Assembly (NCBI RefSeq): GCF_018614525.1
Contig: NZ_JAGGOL010000050.1
Span: forward strand, 1-46,641
Direction of reading: 5' to 3'
Length of the DNA stretch: 46,641 bases
Source: Streptomyces sp. ISL-11
GTDB taxonomy: Bacteria; Actinomycetota; Actinomycetes; Streptomycetales; Streptomycetaceae
Shown here piece after piece: positions 1 to 7,153 of the stretch. The number at the start of each line of letters is the position of its first letter. The first letter of the stretch is position 1. The translations under genes were made by a program, and so were the position numbers. The notes under the pieces are model-generated. The model saw only the letters and a list, made by a program, of their open reading frames with translations, was not told the DNA's origin and made no database searches.

Positions 1-4
1 TTTA

Positions 5-46
5 GCCTCAGGCCCCGAGTTTCCACTCGGGGCCTGAGGCATTTTT
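5..46. terminator. Intrinsic terminator of an upstream gene
   Basis: A perfect 15-bp inverted repeat (5-19 with 26-40, 6-nt loop) is followed by ATTTTT. It ends a transcript entering from the left edge; that gene is outside the window. It lies just before the HAD gene at 64. Confidence 0.85.
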
Positions 47-63
47 GCGTTTAGGGTGCGGTT

Positions 64-708
64 ATGCGCTATGACCTCGTCATCTTCGACAACGACGGTG
101 TACTCGTCGACAGCGAACCGATCGCGAACACGATCCTCGCCGCTTATCTCTCCGAACTCGGACACCCCACCACCTATGACGACTCGCTCCGCGACTACAT
201 GGGCGCCGCCGTCCATCATGTGCACGACCTCGTGCGGGAACGCACCGGCCGGCAACTGCCGCACGACTTCGACGAGACACTGCACGCGCGTACCTTCGCC
301 TCGTTCGAGCGGGAACTCCAACCCATAAAGGGTGCTTCCAACGTACTGGAAACCCTCGTGACCGCCGGCGTTCCCTACTGCGTGGCCTCCTCCGGCAGCC
401 ATGAACGGATCAGGGTCGGGCACCGGCGCACCGGACTGGACGAGTGGTTCGAGGAAGAGTGGATTTTCAGCTCCGAGGACGTCGGCCGGGGCAAGCCGGC
501 CCCCGACCTGTTCCTCCACGCCGCGCGGACCATGGGCGTCGAGCCAGCCCGGTGCGTCGTCGTCGAAGACAGCCCACGGGGCGTCCAGGCCGCCGTCGCC
601 GCAGGGATGGACGTATACGGATACACGGCCATGACGCCGGGCGACCGGCTTCCCGGCGCTACCGGTCACTTCACCGACATGACGGAGCTTCCACACCTGC
701 TGCTCTGA
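64..708 (+). CDS. HAD-superfamily hydrolase (beta-phosphoglucomutase/sugar phosphatase-like)
   Basis: This 214-aa protein has all four HAD motifs: FDNDGVLVDSEP near residue 8 (nucleophile Asp plus acid/base Asp), VASSGS (motif II Ser/Thr), GRGKPAPDLF (motif III Lys) and VVVEDSPRG (motif IV acidic pair). The alpha-helical cap between motifs I and II is the C1 type seen in beta-phosphoglucomutase and small-molecule phosphatases. It is probably a cytosolic phosphatase or phosphomutase; the substrate cannot be read from the sequence. The ATG lies 18 nt after the T-run of the preceding terminator, with only a weak ribosome site (AGGGTGCGG). It appears to be a single-gene unit. Confidence 0.88.
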   Translation: MRYDLVIFDNDGVLVDSEPIANTILAAYLSELGHPTTYDDSLRDYMGAAVHHVHDLVRERTGRQLPHDFDETLHARTFASFERELQPIKGASNVLETLVTAGVPYCVASSGSHERIRVGHRRTGLDEWFEEEWIFSSEDVGRGKPAPDLFLHAARTMGVEPARCVVVEDSPRGVQAAVAAGMDVYGYTAMTPGDRLPGATGHFTDMTELPHLLL

Positions 709-759
709 GAGCTTCCCGCCCCCGGGGAGAAACCCCATCGGCGAATTCCTGTGATCGAC

Positions 760-773
760 CTACCCAGAGGTAG
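760..773. promoter_or_regulatory. Candidate operator upstream of the MFS gene
   Basis: CTACC-CAGA-GGTAG is a 5-bp perfect inverted repeat placed about where a -35 region would sit. A possible -10 (TACTCT, 784-789) lies 8 nt before the MFS ATG, so the transcript may be leaderless. The palindrome is short; a role as a repressor site is inference. Confidence 0.3.
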
Positions 774-797
774 CGGCCCGCCGTACTCTCATCGGCC

Positions 798-2039
798 ATG
801 GCGAAGGCGATGGCAGACGCGCGCTTACGGCACGGCCGCCTGGCCCTGTCCGTCGGTTTTGGGGTCCAGGGCGCGGTATTCGCTCTCCTCGTGACCCGAA
901 TACCGGCGATCCAGGACCGGTACGGGATATCCGACGGGCTGCTGCCCGCCTTCCTCGCCGCCGTGCCGGTTCTCGCGGGCGCCGGCAGTCTCGGCACCGA
1001 GCGCCTGGTGGCGAAAGTGCGTCCCGGGCTCGTACTCCGCTGGACCCAGCCCCTGGTCTGCCTCGCCCTGCTCGCCGCCGGTTCGGGGCACGCGCTGTGG
1101 CAGGCGGCCGCGTCCCTCGCCGTGTTCGGGGTGACGGTCGGCGCCCTCGACGCGTCGATGAACATGCTCGGGGTGAGCCTCCAACGGGCGTACGCGCGAA
1201 GCATCATGCTCGGCTTCCACGCCTCGTACAGCCTCGGCGGGATCATCGGCGCCTCGCTCGCCTGGGCCGGTGCGCACTGGGAGCTGTCCCTGCCCGCGCT
1301 CTACGGGCCGTTGGTGGCCCTCGTCGCCCCCGCGGCGCTGATCGCGAGCCGCTGGTACGCCGACCGCCCGCGCCCCGCCGGCGCACCGACTCCACCCGGC
1401 GGTGCACCCGCCGGGAACGCCGCCGGCCCCGGCCTGACCTTCCTCCTCCCCCTCTGCCTCGTCATGACCTTCGCCTACATCGGCGACTCCACCGTCGCCA
1501 ACTGGAGCGCCAAGTACCTCCAGGACGTCCTGCACAGCTCCGACCAGCTCTCCACGGTCCCGTACAACGCCTACATGGTCATGACGCTCCTCGGCCGGAC
1601 CGTCGGCGACCTCGGGGTGCGGCGCCTCGGACCCGTCCTCGTCGTGCGGGCCGGAACGGTGGTCGCCGCGTGCGGCTTCGCCGTGGTGGCCGTCGCACCG
1701 GGGGCGTGGGTGGGGACGGCCGGCTTCACACTGCTGGGGCTCGGGCTGAGCGTGATCGTGCCGCAGACCTTCGCGGCCGCCGGACGACGTGCCTTCGAGC
1801 GGTACGGAGCGGGCGCCTCCGACATGGCCGTCGCGCGGCTGAACGTCTTCAACTACGTGGGCTTCCTCGTGGGCTCGCCGCTGGTGGGCGCGCTCGGTGA
1901 GGCGTGGAGCCCGCGCGGGGCCATGGCGGTTCCCATGATCCTTGTGCTCGCGACGTTGTGGTACGCCCCCTCATTCGGGCCCGGAGGGGCCAGCTACGGT
2001 GGCGGGCATGAGCGGCCGCGCACAGCTGATGTGGGATGA
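798..2039 (+). CDS. MFS transporter, TTA-codon containing
   Basis: This 413-aa integral membrane protein has the alternating hydrophobic segments of a 12-TM major facilitator, with a charged central loop around residues 190-213. The N-terminus (VGFGVQGAVFALLVTRIPAI) and the DASMNM segment resemble the family of sugar/drug MFS proteins (FucP/YbjJ-like) common in actinobacteria. Codon 10 (825-827) is TTA, one of only two TTA codons I found in the genes of this window. In Streptomyces TTA is read only by the bldA tRNA, so translation may be development-linked. No clear Shine-Dalgarno precedes the ATG. The 3' end overlaps the next gene by 32 nt, so the two are probably cotranscribed. Substrate unknown. 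Confidence 0.85.
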   Translation: MAKAMADARLRHGRLALSVGFGVQGAVFALLVTRIPAIQDRYGISDGLLPAFLAAVPVLAGAGSLGTERLVAKVRPGLVLRWTQPLVCLALLAAGSGHALWQAAASLAVFGVTVGALDASMNMLGVSLQRAYARSIMLGFHASYSLGGIIGASLAWAGAHWELSLPALYGPLVALVAPAALIASRWYADRPRPAGAPTPPGGAPAGNAAGPGLTFLLPLCLVMTFAYIGDSTVANWSAKYLQDVLHSSDQLSTVPYNAYMVMTLLGRTVGDLGVRRLGPVLVVRAGTVVAACGFAVVAVAPGAWVGTAGFTLLGLGLSVIVPQTFAAAGRRAFERYGAGASDMAVARLNVFNYVGFLVGSPLVGALGEAWSPRGAMAVPMILVLATLWYAPSFGPGGASYGGGHERPRTADVG

Positions 2040-3180
2040 GGCAGTAACGGGCTACGACTTCGGTCCGGGACACCCGATGGACCCGGTGCGGCTCGCGCTG
2101 ACCATGAGGCTGGTCGAGGCGTACGGGCTCGACCGCGCGGTGCGGGTCACCGCGGCCCGGCCGGCGGGGGAGTCGACGCTGCGGCTCGTGCACCGGCCGG
2201 ACTACATCGCGGCCGTACGGGCGGCCTCCGCGAAGCCGGAGACGGCTGACGGCTCGTACGGGATCGGCACGGCGGACGTGCCGGCGTTCGCGGGGATGCA
2301 CGAGGCGTCGGCGCTGATCGCGGGGCAGTCGGTGGCCGCGGCGGAGGCGGTGTGGCGCGGGGACGCCGCGCACGCGGTGAACTTCGCGGGCGGGCTGCAC
2401 CACGCGATGCCGGGCGGCGCGTCCGGGTTCTGCGTGTACAACGACGCCGCACTGGCGGTCGCCCGGCTGCTGGAGCTGGGCGCCGAGCGGGTGGTCTACG
2501 TGGACGTGGACGTCCACCACGGGGACGGGGTGCAGGCGGCCTTCTGGGAGGACCCGCGCGTCCTCACCATCTCCCTGCACGAGCACCCGCGCACCCTCTT
2601 CCCGCAGACCGGCTGGCCCGAGGAGACTGGGGCCGCGGGCGCCGAGGGCGGTGCGGTGAACGTGGCGCTGCCGGCCGGTACCGGGGACGCCGGCTGGCTG
2701 CGGGCGTTCCACGCCGTCGTGCCCGAGCTGGTGGCGGCCTTCCGGCCGCAGGTGATGGTGACGCAGCACGGTGCGGACACGCACTTCGAGGACCCGCTGG
2801 CCCACCTGGCCGTGTCGCTGGACGCCCAGCGGGCCGTGGCGGAGGCGTGTCACTCGCTGGCGCACGAGCACGCCGAAGGACGGTGGGTGGCGCTGGGCGG
2901 CGGCGGTTACGCGGTCGTGGACGTCGTGCCGCGCTCGTGGACCCACCTGGTGGGCATCGCCGCGGGGCGGCCGGTGGAGCCGGAGACGGCCGTGCCGGAC
3001 GAGTGGCGGGCCGAGGTGTTCCGCCGGACCCGGCAGCCGGGTCCGCTGCGGATGACCGACGGACGGAAGCCGGAGTGGCGGGACTTCGTGGGGGCGGGGT
3101 ACGACCCGGCGGACCGTCTGGACCAGGCGATCCTGGCGACGCGGCGCGCGGTGTTCCCGGCGCACGGGCTGTTGCCGTGA
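2008..3180 (+). CDS. acuC: AcuC-type acetoin utilization / class I histone-deacetylase-like protein
   Basis: This 390-aa zinc-dependent deacylase of the arginase/deacetylase fold begins MSGRAQLMWDEAVTGYDF. The typical N-terminal phrase GHPMDPVRLALT is present, then HHAMPGGASGFCVYNDAA (charge-relay His pair and metal-site region), then VDVDVHHGDGVQ with the Asp/His zinc ligands, and later GGGGYAV. AcuC in Bacillus deacetylates acetyl-CoA synthetase; a similar role in acetyl metabolism is likely here but not shown. I chose the ATG at 2008 because the family starts there; a longer open frame begins at 1942 inside the MFS gene. GGAGGGG at 1983-1989 is rather far upstream, so translation may depend on coupling to the MFS gene. 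Confidence 0.9.
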   Translation: MSGRAQLMWDEAVTGYDFGPGHPMDPVRLALTMRLVEAYGLDRAVRVTAARPAGESTLRLVHRPDYIAAVRAASAKPETADGSYGIGTADVPAFAGMHEASALIAGQSVAAAEAVWRGDAAHAVNFAGGLHHAMPGGASGFCVYNDAALAVARLLELGAERVVYVDVDVHHGDGVQAAFWEDPRVLTISLHEHPRTLFPQTGWPEETGAAGAEGGAVNVALPAGTGDAGWLRAFHAVVPELVAAFRPQVMVTQHGADTHFEDPLAHLAVSLDAQRAVAEACHSLAHEHAEGRWVALGGGGYAVVDVVPRSWTHLVGIAAGRPVEPETAVPDEWRAEVFRRTRQPGPLRMTDGRKPEWRDFVGAGYDPADRLDQAILATRRAVFPAHGLLP

Positions 3181-3208
3181 CCGCGCCGCGGGTCGGACCG
3201 CGGCGCGG
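3181..3208. terminator. GC-rich hairpin after acuC
   Basis: A perfect 11-bp stem (3181-3191 with 3198-3208, 6-nt loop) begins immediately after the acuC stop. There is no T-tract, which is common for Streptomyces terminators. Confidence 0.65.
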
Positions 3209-3228
3209 CGGCGGGAGCTGTTCCGCCG

Positions 3229-3348
3229 TCAGGCGGCACGGACGTACCGGCCCCGGAGTTCCTCAAGCCACTTGTCGGCCGGTCCGTTAGTCCAACCGTG
3301 GTAACTCTCGGGTGAATTTCCGCGCGGCGTCCGTCGGTCCGTCAGCAT
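3229..3348 (-). CDS. Possible 39-aa small protein or gene remnant
   Basis: On the minus strand a 39-codon frame starts with ATG at 3346-3348, 7 nt from the divergent GTG of the next gene. Its second half (GWTNGPADKWLEELRGRYV) looks like real protein: mixed, amphipathic, with two Trp and an acidic-basic helix, unlike the Ser/Thr/Arg-rich antisense frames around it. No ribosome site is visible and I recognise no family. It could be a small protein gene or the surviving C-terminus of a lost gene. Confidence 0.3.
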   Translation of the reverse strand: MLTDRRTPRGNSPESYHGWTNGPADKWLEELRGRYVRAA

Positions 3349-3355
3349 CGGTCGT

Positions 3356-4171
3356 GTGTTGAGCCCCGGCACCCTGCGTGCCCATCTGCTTGCCGCCCGA
3401 CTGGCCGGTACCGTGGCCACCTCCCGGGAGGGGAGCCTGAGCCGGTACCGCATGTTCGCGGCCCGGGACCCACGGGCGCTGATCGGCCTGGAGCCGGAAC
3501 GCGACTGGTTTTTGGGGGACTTGTTACAGCTGATGGGCCGAAGGTGCGGTGTTTCGGCCGATCCCGGGCATGCGTCCGGACAGGATGTGATCGACCCCGA
3601 CCGTACGATCGCGGCACTCGATGCCTTCGCCGAGCGGCTCGCCACGGTGGCGGAGGCCGGCGCTCCGGTGCTGATCGGCACCGGCCACCCCCACCGACTC
3701 CTGGGCTTCTACGCCGGTTTGGCCGTCGGTCTGTCGGCGGCGGGATGCACTGTCCTCACCCCGGCGCAGGGTCGAAGTGTCGACATAACGACCCGGTTCG
3801 GCGTACGTACTTACCACCTTGACTACGTTCAGGGAGTCGCGATGGTGCGCGAACCCGGCGCGCGGGCACCCCGGAGTGAGCCGGGCGCACATACCCATTC
3901 GCCGCTCCCGCTTCGTACGGCGCTGGCCGCCGCGATGGATGGCGACGGGCCCCTGCCCGCCCTGGTCATCGGGGACCACGGGTGGGTCTGCGGGGCAGGT
4001 CAGCTGGGTATTGAGGCCATGGGCCTGGCCGACTCGGACGACCCCGCGCCGTTCGTCGGAGAGGCCGAGGGACGGGTCTCCGTGGTCGTTCCGCTTGATG
4101 ACACTGTGCGGTCTGATTACTACCGACCGCTTACTCGCTATGTACTCAATCGAGCGTGTCTGTCACAGTAG
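3356..4171 (+). CDS. Conserved phosphatase-like protein with a TTA codon
   Basis: A 271-aa soluble protein. I do not recognise a characterised family with certainty; similar actinobacterial proteins are labelled phosphatase. Visible features are GTGHPHRLLGFYAGLAVGL near residue 105, which looks like a ligand-binding loop plus helix, LVIGDHGWVCGAG near 200 and a C-terminal DD/SDYYRPLTRYV segment. The start is GTG 3356 (TTG at 3359 is possible); no strong ribosome site is seen. Codon 57 (3524-3526) is TTA, so translation would need the bldA tRNA. It stands between acuC and the DNA-binding gene bdtA. Function unassigned. Confidence 0.7.
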   Translation: MLSPGTLRAHLLAARLAGTVATSREGSLSRYRMFAARDPRALIGLEPERDWFLGDLLQLMGRRCGVSADPGHASGQDVIDPDRTIAALDAFAERLATVAEAGAPVLIGTGHPHRLLGFYAGLAVGLSAAGCTVLTPAQGRSVDITTRFGVRTYHLDYVQGVAMVREPGARAPRSEPGAHTHSPLPLRTALAAAMDGDGPLPALVIGDHGWVCGAGQLGIEAMGLADSDDPAPFVGEAEGRVSVVVPLDDTVRSDYYRPLTRYVLNRACLSQ

Positions 4172-4299
4172 GCGGCCGATGGCTGCTCCTCTTCCCCACT
4201 CGCATCACGCGCCCCTAACCTGGGGAGTGAGCGCGCAGCGACGAGGAGTCACCGGAGGGGAAGCCGGTGCGCGTCATGTGCGGAAGGTTCAGGTGTGTC

Positions 4300-4509
4300 A
4301 TGGCTGCTGGCGAAAGGCCTCTCAACGAGGTCGTGTTCCTGACCGTGGCGGAAGTCGCCTCGGTGATGCGAGTGTCCAAGATGACCGTGTACCGCTTGGT
4401 GCACAGTGGTCATCTGCCGGCGATCCGGGTGGGAAGGTCGTTCCGGGTCCCAGAGCAAGCGGTGCACGAATACCTCCGAGAGTCCTACGTGGGGGTGGAA
4501 ACAGCCTGA
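4300..4509 (+). CDS. bdtA: Excisionase-family helix-turn-helix DNA-binding protein (BdtA-like)
   Basis: This 69-aa protein is almost entirely one MerR/excisionase-type winged HTH: LTVAEVASVMRVSKMTVYRL (helix-turn-helix, roughly residues 16-35), then GHLPAIRVGRSFRVPEQAV, the wing that ends in the second conserved helix. From memory it corresponds to bdtA (SCO3328) of S. coelicolor and to the small HTH gene ahead of the bS22-type gene in mycobacteria. The ATG at 4300 gives the family length; GGAAGG lies at 4282-4287. An in-frame ATG at 4267 would add 11 residues unlike the family. It is a likely small transcription factor, targets unknown, and a different protein from BldC. Confidence 0.85.
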   Translation: MAAGERPLNEVVFLTVAEVASVMRVSKMTVYRLVHSGHLPAIRVGRSFRVPEQAVHEYLRESYVGVETA

Positions 4510-4619
4510 CGTTCCCCTCGGATTACGCTGTTCGCCCGGTGCCGGGTAGGCTGGCCCGATGTAGGTCGTGTGGGCTCGGACGCCCCGCACCGAGTGAATC
4601 GATGTAAGCGAGGGTAGTC

Positions 4620-4718
4620 GTGGGCTCTGTTATCAAGAAGCGGCGCAAGCGGATGGCGAAGAAGAAGCACCGCAAGCTGCTGAAGCGCACGCGTGTTCAG
4701 CGTCGCAACAAGAAGTAA
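4620..4718 (+). CDS. Small ribosomal subunit protein bS22 (AURKAIP1/COX24 domain)
   Basis: GTG at 4620 opens a 32-codon frame of extreme basicity: about 20 of 32 residues are Lys or Arg, with the cores [20 protein letters not shown] and [10 protein letters not shown]. This is the actinobacterial protein resolved in mycobacterial ribosomes as bS22, homologous to mitochondrial mS38 (AURKAIP1); it binds 16S rRNA near the decoding site. A weak GAGGG precedes the start by 6 nt. The promoter is probably in the 110-bp gap after bdtA (TAGGCT at 4548-4553), and a strong terminator follows, so it can form a single-gene transcript. Confidence 0.92.
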   Translation: MGSVIKKRRKRMAKKKHRKLLKRTRVQRRNKK

Positions 4719-4740
4719 GCAGCGCCGCTGTGTTCGTCCC

Positions 4741-4775
4741 GCAGCCCTCCCACCGTTCTTCGGTGGGAGGGCTGC
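4741..4775 (+). terminator. Terminator after bS22
   Basis: A perfect 15-bp stem (4741-4755 with 4761-4775) closes a TTCTT loop, 22 nt after the bS22 stop. Confidence 0.85.
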
Positions 4776-4955
4776 GGTGCGTTGCGGTGAGTAAAGCCTT
4801 CGCTACGGCTTGAAATGTAGCTCCACGCAGCGGCCGGTCATCACAGCGCAACAACGACCCGCTACGGTGGCCGCGACAGCACCACTCGTGGCGCGACTCC
4901 ATCGGCCCGAGCGGTCCGCGGAACGCCGGGCAGGCGTGGAAGGAAGGCGCTGATC

Positions 4956-6002
4956 TTGGGCAAGGTCGTGCTCGTCACCGGAGTCGCACGGCAGCTGGGG
5001 GGCCGTCTCGTCCGTCGCCTCCAGCGCGAGCCCGACGTCGACCGGGTCATCGGGGTGGACGCGGTGCCACCCGAGCGTCAGCTCGGCGGGGCCGATTTCA
5101 TACGGGCGGACATCCGCCAACCCACGATCGGCAGGGTTCTGGCCGAAGAGGGTGTGGACACCGTCGTCCACATGGACGTGAACGGCACCCCGCTGAACAA
5201 GCGCGGCAACCGTGCCTCCGTCAAGGAGACCAACGTCATCGGCACGATGCAGCTGCTCGGTGCCTGCCAGAAGACCCCGACCGTGAAGCGCCTCGTGGTG
5301 AAGTCCAGCACCAGCGTGTACGGCTCGGCCCCCCGCGACCCCGCGATCTTCACCGAGACCACCCCGCCCAAGTCGCTGCCCAGCGGCGGCTTCGCCAAGG
5401 ACGCCGTCGAGGTCGAGGGCTACGTACGCGGCTTCGCCCGCCGCCGCCCCGATGTGGCCGTGTGCGTGCTGCGCTTCGCCAACATCCTCGGCCCCGACGC
5501 GGACTCCCCGCTGGCGCAGTACTTCGCGCTGCCCGTGCTGCCCACCGTCCTCGGCTTCGACCCCCGGCTGCAGTTCGTCCACGAGGACGACGTGATCGAG
5601 GTCCTGCGGATCGCCGCCGGCGAGCCCAGGCGCTCCACGCTCAACAGCGGCACCTTCAACATCGCGGGCGACGGGGTGCTGCTGCTCTCCCAGGCCGCCC
5701 GGCGCCTCGGACGGCCCACCCTGCCGTTCTTCCTGCCGACCGTCACCTGGGTCGGCTCCTCGCTGCGTTCGGTCGGCATGACGGACTTCTCGCCCGAGCA
5801 GATCCGGCTGCTCACCCACGGCCGGGTCGTCCGGACCACCCAGATGCGCGAGACACTGGGCTTCTCCCCCCGCTACACCACCGCGGGAGCCTTCGAGGAC
5901 TACGCGCGCAGCCGGGGCCCGGGACTGCTGCCGCCCGACACCCTCGCCCGTACCGTCGACCGGATCGCCGCGGCCCTGCCTGCCGGCCGTGGCCAGAACT
6001 GA
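4956..6002 (+). CDS. Extended SDR / NAD-dependent epimerase-like protein with degenerate catalytic motif
   Basis: A 348-aa protein with an N-terminal Rossmann fold (VVLVTGVARQLGG, then IGVDAVPP and FIRADIRQP) and an extended-SDR C-terminal half (VLRFANILGP, LQFVHEDDVIEVL). It starts at TTG 4956, supported by GGAAGGAAGG 8 nt upstream. The normal glycine motif TGxxGxxG reads TGxxRxxG. The position of the catalytic YxxxK reads FAKDA, so both Tyr and Lys are absent. From memory this is the family of mycobacterial galE2 (Rv0501), beside bS22 and an acyltransferase as here. It may bind a nucleotide or sugar without classical redox chemistry. The acyltransferase follows after 14 nt, so the two are probably one operon. 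Confidence 0.85.
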   Translation: MGKVVLVTGVARQLGGRLVRRLQREPDVDRVIGVDAVPPERQLGGADFIRADIRQPTIGRVLAEEGVDTVVHMDVNGTPLNKRGNRASVKETNVIGTMQLLGACQKTPTVKRLVVKSSTSVYGSAPRDPAIFTETTPPKSLPSGGFAKDAVEVEGYVRGFARRRPDVAVCVLRFANILGPDADSPLAQYFALPVLPTVLGFDPRLQFVHEDDVIEVLRIAAGEPRRSTLNSGTFNIAGDGVLLLSQAARRLGRPTLPFFLPTVTWVGSSLRSVGMTDFSPEQIRLLTHGRVVRTTQMRETLGFSPRYTTAGAFEDYARSRGPGLLPPDTLARTVDRIAAALPAGRGQN

Positions 6003-6016
6003 GGAGCGCACCCACC

Positions 6017-7063
6017 ATGGCGGACGCGAAGGTCATCCCGTTCGGCGAGGAACCGCGGGCCAAGCGGAAGGGAACGCGCGCGGGCCGCGGCTCCCGGACG
6101 CACCGGGCGTCGGCGCCCCTCGCGCCCGTACCGCAGCAGCGGGCCGAGGAGTCCGCGGGGGCGGCGGCGTCCGGGCCGGCCGCCGGGTCGGTGGCGGGCG
6201 CGCGGCCGGCGGAGGCGGAGGGCGGGGGCTGGGAGCGGAAGCTGGCTCATGGGCTGAGCTTTCTGCGGCGCCGGATCACGGGTGATTACGAGGTCGACGA
6301 CTTCGGCTACGACCAGGAGCTCACCGACCAGGTCCTGATGTCCGCGCTGCGGCCCATCGCCGAGAAATATTTCCGCGTCGAGGTGAAGGGCATCGAGAAC
6401 ATTCCGGACAAGGGCGCCGCGCTGATCGTCGCCAACCACTCCGGGACCCTGCCGGTCGACGGCCTGATGCTCCAGGCCGCGGTCCACGACCACCACCCGG
6501 CCGGGCGGCACATCCGGATGCTGGCCGCGGACCTGGTCTTCGTCCTGCCGGTCGTCAACGAGATCTCCCGCAAGCTCGGGCACACCCTGGCGTGCGCGGA
6601 GGACGCCCAGGAGCTGCTGGAGCGCGGGGAGGTCGTCGGCGTCATGCCGGAGGGCTTCAAGGGGATCGGGAAGCCGTTCTCCGAGCGGTACAAGCTCCAG
6701 CGCTTCGGGCGGGGCGGCTTCGTCTCGACGGCACTGCGTGCCGGGGCGCCGATCGTGCCGTGCTCGATCGTGGGCGCCGAGGAGATCTACCCCATGATCG
6801 GCAACTCCCGGACGCTGGCGCGGCTGTTCGGCATTCCCTACTTCCCGGTGACGCCCACGTTCCCGTGGCTGGGCCCGCTGGGGCTGGTGCCGCTGCCGAC
6901 GAAGTGGACCATCCAGTTCGGGGAGCCGATCCCGACGGACGAGTATCCGCCGGAGGCGGCGGACGACCCGATGCTGATGTTCGACCTGACCGACCAGGTG
7001 CGAGAAACGATTCAGCACACGGTCTACAAGCTGCTCGTGCAGCGGCGGTCGGTGTTCTTCTGA
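6017..7063 (+). CDS. PlsC-type lysophospholipid/glycerol-phosphate acyltransferase
   Basis: A 348-aa protein; GAGGAG at 6001-6006 fixes the ATG at 6017, with longer in-frame starts lying inside the upstream gene. The first ~80 residues are low-complexity Ala/Gly/Pro/Arg. The acyltransferase domain then carries IVANHSGTLPVDG (block I, NHxxxxD), VMPEGFKGIG (block III) and IVPCSIVGAEE (block IV). It transfers an acyl chain to a lysophospholipid or related acceptor at the inner membrane face; the exact acceptor is unknown. The pairing with the SDR gene and bS22 is conserved in actinobacteria (from memory). The last six codons form one arm of a long inverted repeat (see 7043-7124). The gene converges on rsbN. 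Confidence 0.88.
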   Translation: MADAKVIPFGEEPRAKRKGTRAGRGSRTHRASAPLAPVPQQRAEESAGAAASGPAAGSVAGARPAEAEGGGWERKLAHGLSFLRRRITGDYEVDDFGYDQELTDQVLMSALRPIAEKYFRVEVKGIENIPDKGAALIVANHSGTLPVDGLMLQAAVHDHHPAGRHIRMLAADLVFVLPVVNEISRKLGHTLACAEDAQELLERGEVVGVMPEGFKGIGKPFSERYKLQRFGRGGFVSTALRAGAPIVPCSIVGAEEIYPMIGNSRTLARLFGIPYFPVTPTFPWLGPLGLVPLPTKWTIQFGEPIPTDEYPPEAADDPMLMFDLTDQVRETIQHTVYKLLVQRRSVFF

Positions 7064-7124
7064 GACCCGGTGGGACCTGAGTCCCACCGAAATCCCCGTC
7101 CGAGACGAAGAACACCGACCGCCG
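7043..7124. terminator. Nested inverted repeat between the acyltransferase and rsbN
   Basis: An 18-bp perfect inverted repeat (7043-7060 with 7107-7124) encloses a second 9-bp perfect hairpin (7068-7076 with 7081-7089, loop CTGA). The left outer arm is the last six sense codons of the acyltransferase gene. The position between convergent genes suggests a two-way terminator, but the size is unusual. Confidence 0.7.
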
Positions 7125-7153
7125 GGGCTGTCGCCCGCTCTCTCTTCTTCTTC

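Noticed and set aside
4803..6011. 402-codon minus-strand open frame opposite the SDR gene
   Set aside because: Composition is Gly/Arg/Ala/Asp-rich and lacks any motif; the plus-strand SDR is clearly real.
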